From the NCBI GenBank assembly GCA_947631435.1, contig CANRLM010000013.1:1-41176 (forward strand): a DNA stretch of 41,176 bases. The letters are read 5' to 3'. This document shows positions 39,011 to 41,176 of the stretch, one piece after another. The notes beneath the pieces are model-generated. The model saw only the letters and a program-made list of their open reading frames with translations. It was not told the DNA's origin and ran no database searches. The position numbers were made by a program, and so were the translations under genes. Origin of the DNA: an uncultured Akkermansia sp. GTDB lineage: Bacteria > Verrucomicrobiota > Verrucomicrobiia > Verrucomicrobiales > Akkermansiaceae. How positions within the stretch are numbered: the first letter of the stretch is position 1; each line of letters starts with the position of its first letter.

Positions 39011-41176
39011 CTAATCCGCTGTAGAATCGAGGAACCCTTTGATTTGTTGGATGCGAGAGGGATGTCGCAACTTGCGCAATGCCTTTGCCTCAATCTGGCG
39101 TATGCGCTCGCGCGTCACATTGAACTGGCGTCCAACCTCTTCGAGTGTACGAGGATTACCATCTCGCAGACCAAAACGTTGCTCAATGACAGCGCGTTCA
39201 CGCTCGTTCAAAGTGTTCAACACGACAGATAATTTCTCGCGCAATGAATTGAAAGCTGCTCCATCCATCGGGTTTTCAGCGCTCTTGTCTTCAAGAAAAT
39301 CACCGAAGGAAGTATCATCAGAATCGCCCACAGGCTGCTGCATAGAGATGGGTTGCTGCGCCATCTTGAGTACACTTCGAACACGATCCACAGACATGTT
39401 GCAATGGACGGAGATTTCCTCCGGGGTTGGCTCTCTGCCAAGGTCTTGAACAAGTTTTTTCTGCACACGCATGAGTTTGTTGATGGTCTCAATCATGTGC
39501 ACAGGAATTCGGATGGTGCGAGCCTGGTCTGCGATGGAACGGGTGATGGCCTGACGAATCCACCACGTGGCATAAGTAGAAAATTTGTATCCGCGACGGT
39601 ATTCGAATTTTTCCACAGCCTTCATGAGCCCCATGTTGCCTTCCTGGATGAGATCAAGGAAAGCAAGACCTCGGTTGGTGTATTTTTTTGCGATGGAAAT
39701 GACGAGGCGCAGGTTGGCTTCTATCATCTCTCCTTTGGATTCCTTGGCCTGCCTCATGTGGGTGCGCATAACGCGATAATGCTCCATGAAATCATCAATG
39801 GGCATCCAGAGTTGCATCTCGATATCATCCAGCTTTTCCTTGAAGAGCTTGTTGTCGGGAGCCACCTCCTGCTGGCGACGAATCTTGAGGATGCGCTGGC
39901 GAAGTTCCCTGAGATTTTCTACGAAGTCTTCGTAAATTTTGGGCTTGTAGGAAAAACGCTTGTAGAGCTCGTGCAGTTTATTGATGTGGGCTTTGAAGTC
40001 CAGCTGAGCGGTCTCAACCCCCTTATGACGCTTGCGAGCGCGTCGCAAAGCGGTATACGATGCCTGCGTCGCCTCGTAAAGAACCTGAAGCTTGCCGAGG
40101 GCGTTCTGCAGCTCCTTGAAATATTGCTCCCGGTGATCAATATTCTTGTCGGCAACCACACGATCAAATCTCTCTTTGTTTTGCAAAAGTCGAAGACCAA
40201 GGTCGCGGTAGTAGGTAGCGACAACGCCAACGTAGTGCAGACTCTTTTGAAGACCGCTTTCGGCCTGGTCTATGCGGCGCGAGAGTTGCACCTCCTCGTC
40301 ACGCTTGAGGAGTTCCTTCTGCCCCATTTGCTTGAGATACATACGCACGGGGTCATCAAGATCCGCCGTTTTCTCAGTCTCTTCAGTCTCAGTGGTGTTC
40401 TCTTCGTGTTGATCCAGAGAGACCTCCCCCATCTCGGAGGAGTCAATAATGCGAAAGTTCATGCCACGAAGGCATTCCATGAGCTTTTCATGATCCGCTG
40501 GATCGATGAGATCCGAGGGCAGGACGTCGTTAATATCGTCGTATGTCAGGAATCCCTGGTCGCTGGCCTGTAACACGAGGAAGCGCAATTTTTCCTGCAC
40601 CACGGGATTCTCAATGAGCCTGCCGGGCATATCTGCCGAAAGATCGCGCAGTTGTTCAGCCGTAAGCCCCTGGGTATCGGAAGAGACACCTGTAGCAGGC
40701 TCTTCCAGCACTTCAATGCCGAAAGAGTGGAGACGCTCAAAGAGTCTCTCCGTATCCTGCTCCTCGAAGCCTTCAGCAGGAAGAGAAGAGATTATATCGT
40801 CATCCGTGACATAGCCATCATTCTTCTTAGCCAGCGCAAGCAGGTTTTTGAAAGCGTTTTTCAGAATAATGTCGTCCGGGAAAAAATCCTGCAGTTGAGT
40901 CGAAGTCACCTTGAAAATGGCGGAACTTTTGCGGCGCTTACCGGAGGAATTTTTCCCTTTGCTGACGTCAGCATTCTGCGTTGGAAGAGTTGTTTTCTCT
41001 GTTTCCTCCTTCCCTTCCTGTTCAGTCTTTTTCGATTGGGCAATCGACTCAGGCTTTGGCGCTGTTTCCTTGGCGGGTTCCTTCTTCGGAGCAGGTTTCG
41101 GCGCTATCTTCTTCTCAGGCGCTTTCTTCGGAGCAGGCTGTGGCGCTATCTTCTTCTCAGGCGCCTTCTTCGGAGC
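39011..41176 (-). CDS. rpoD: Primary sigma factor RpoD (sigma70), 5' end beyond the window
   Basis: The window holds 721 codons; the frame stays open to the right edge, so the true start is outside. Counting from an in-frame GTG at 40909, residues 16-70 and 104-158 are two copies of sigma region 1.1. Region 1.2 (184-215: [20 protein letters not shown]), a long non-conserved region, region 2 (397-460, with [20 protein letters not shown]), region 3 and region 4 (563-620: [16 protein letters not shown], then [19 protein letters not shown]) follow. All promoter-recognition parts are those of a housekeeping sigma factor, which fits the TTGACA/TATAAT boxes seen here. Before residue 1 the coding sequence is Lys/Ala/Pro/Glu-rich with 14-residue repeats. 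A T-run downstream lacks a good stem. Confidence 0.95.
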   Translation of the reverse strand, partial: APKKAPEKKIAPQPAPKKAPEKKIAPKPAPKKEPAKETAPKPESIAQSKKTEQEGKEETEKTTLPTQNADVSKGKNSSGKRRKSSAIFKVTSTQLQDFFPDDIILKNAFKNLLALAKKNDGYVTDDDIISSLPAEGFEEQDTERLFERLHSFGIEVLEEPATGVSSDTQGLTAEQLRDLSADMPGRLIENPVVQEKLRFLVLQASDQGFLTYDDINDVLPSDLIDPADHEKLMECLRGMNFRIIDSSEMGEVSLDQHEENTTETEETEKTADLDDPVRMYLKQMGQKELLKRDEEVQLSRRIDQAESGLQKSLHYVGVVATYYRDLGLRLLQNKERFDRVVADKNIDHREQYFKELQNALGKLQVLYEATQASYTALRRARKRHKGVETAQLDFKAHINKLHELYKRFSYKPKIYEDFVENLRELRQRILKIRRQQEVAPDNKLFKEKLDDIEMQLWMPIDDFMEHYRVMRTHMRQAKESKGEMIEANLRLVISIAKKYTNRGLAFLDLIQEGNMGLMKAVEKFEYRRGYKFSTYATWWIRQAITRSIADQARTIRIPVHMIETINKLMRVQKKLVQDLGREPTPEEISVHCNMSVDRVRSVLKMAQQPISMQQPVGDSDDTSFGDFLEDKSAENPMDGAAFNSLREKLSVVLNTLNERERAVIEQRFGLRDGNPRTLEEVGRQFNVTRERIRQIEAKALRKLRHPSRIQQIKGFLDSTAD
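41101..41176 (-). repeat. 42-bp tandem repeat coding for the Lys/Ala/Pro-rich sigma factor extension
   Basis: GCGCTATCTTCTTCTCAGGC occurs at 41101 and again at 41143, a 42-bp period. On the minus strand it encodes [12 protein letters not shown](Q/K)P, 14 residues per unit. A third, diverged unit lies at 41069-41100. The repeat runs off the window. Confidence 0.85.

Overview
The window is a chromosomal, mostly housekeeping segment from a bacterium of the PVC group, most likely a Verrucomicrobiota member with an anaerobic, gut-type lifestyle. The best lineage marker is a 51-residue, strongly basic protein (19643-19798) of a family known from Chlamydiae and Verrucomicrobia. Two flavodoxins and a rubrerythrin with an N-terminal rubredoxin domain point to anaerobic life. 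Placement below phylum level is inference.

Layout. 0.3-2.3 kb: two glycosyltransferases on +. 2.5-4.0 kb: YggL-family protein and citrate synthase on +. 4.1-7.9 kb: rimO and a class A penicillin-binding protein on -. 8.2-10.0 kb: a flavin-split-barrel protein and DNA polymerase IV on +. 10.1-11.2 kb: two tandem flavodoxins on - behind a MerR/SoxR-like operator promoter, then tRNA-Arg(TCT) and tRNA-Ser(GCT). 11.6-12.6 kb: malate dehydrogenase; then a PAP2 phosphatase (-) and a rubrerythrin (+). 14.7-19.2 kb: a clpP-clpX-tsaD-(unknown)-DUF3592-like run. 19.6-22.6 kb: small basic protein, an RsuA/RluB-type pseudouridine synthase with a long disordered tail, and a Sel1-repeat protein. 22.7-31.4 kb (all -): corA-argB-nadK; yebC-rho-xerC plus a secreted lysozyme-like protein; tRNA-Pro(CGG); aminopeptidase P. 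31.5-36.6 kb (+): bL36, homoserine O-acyltransferase, a pseudopilin, a YhaM-like OB/HD protein, a LysE-type exporter and a tRNA-dihydrouridine synthase. 37.0-41.2 kb (-): a tiny secreted-peptide gene, a GT10 fucosyltransferase-like enzyme and the primary sigma factor, which runs off the right edge.

Three things stand out beyond the ordinary genes. (1) A family of degenerate intergenic repeats built on a GAAGTACGAAGTGTTGAG-type module occurs about ten times. Several copies are bounded by, or lie next to, GGCAAACGC / GCGTTTGCC inverted ends, which suggests a MITE-like modular element. (2) The sigma factor has two tandem copies of region 1.1 and, upstream of these, a Lys/Ala/Pro-rich repetitive N-terminal extension. 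(3) A complete 105-bp transcription unit (promoter, ribosome site, signal-peptide ORF, terminator) encodes a 34-residue secreted peptide.

Recognisable promoters have sigma70-type -35/-10 boxes with 16-18 bp spacing. For several genes (yggL-like, mdh, the GT10 gene, clpP, rimO) the start codon lies only 6-11 nt after the -10 box, which predicts leaderless or nearly leaderless mRNAs. All calls rest on reading the sequence; no database search was run.
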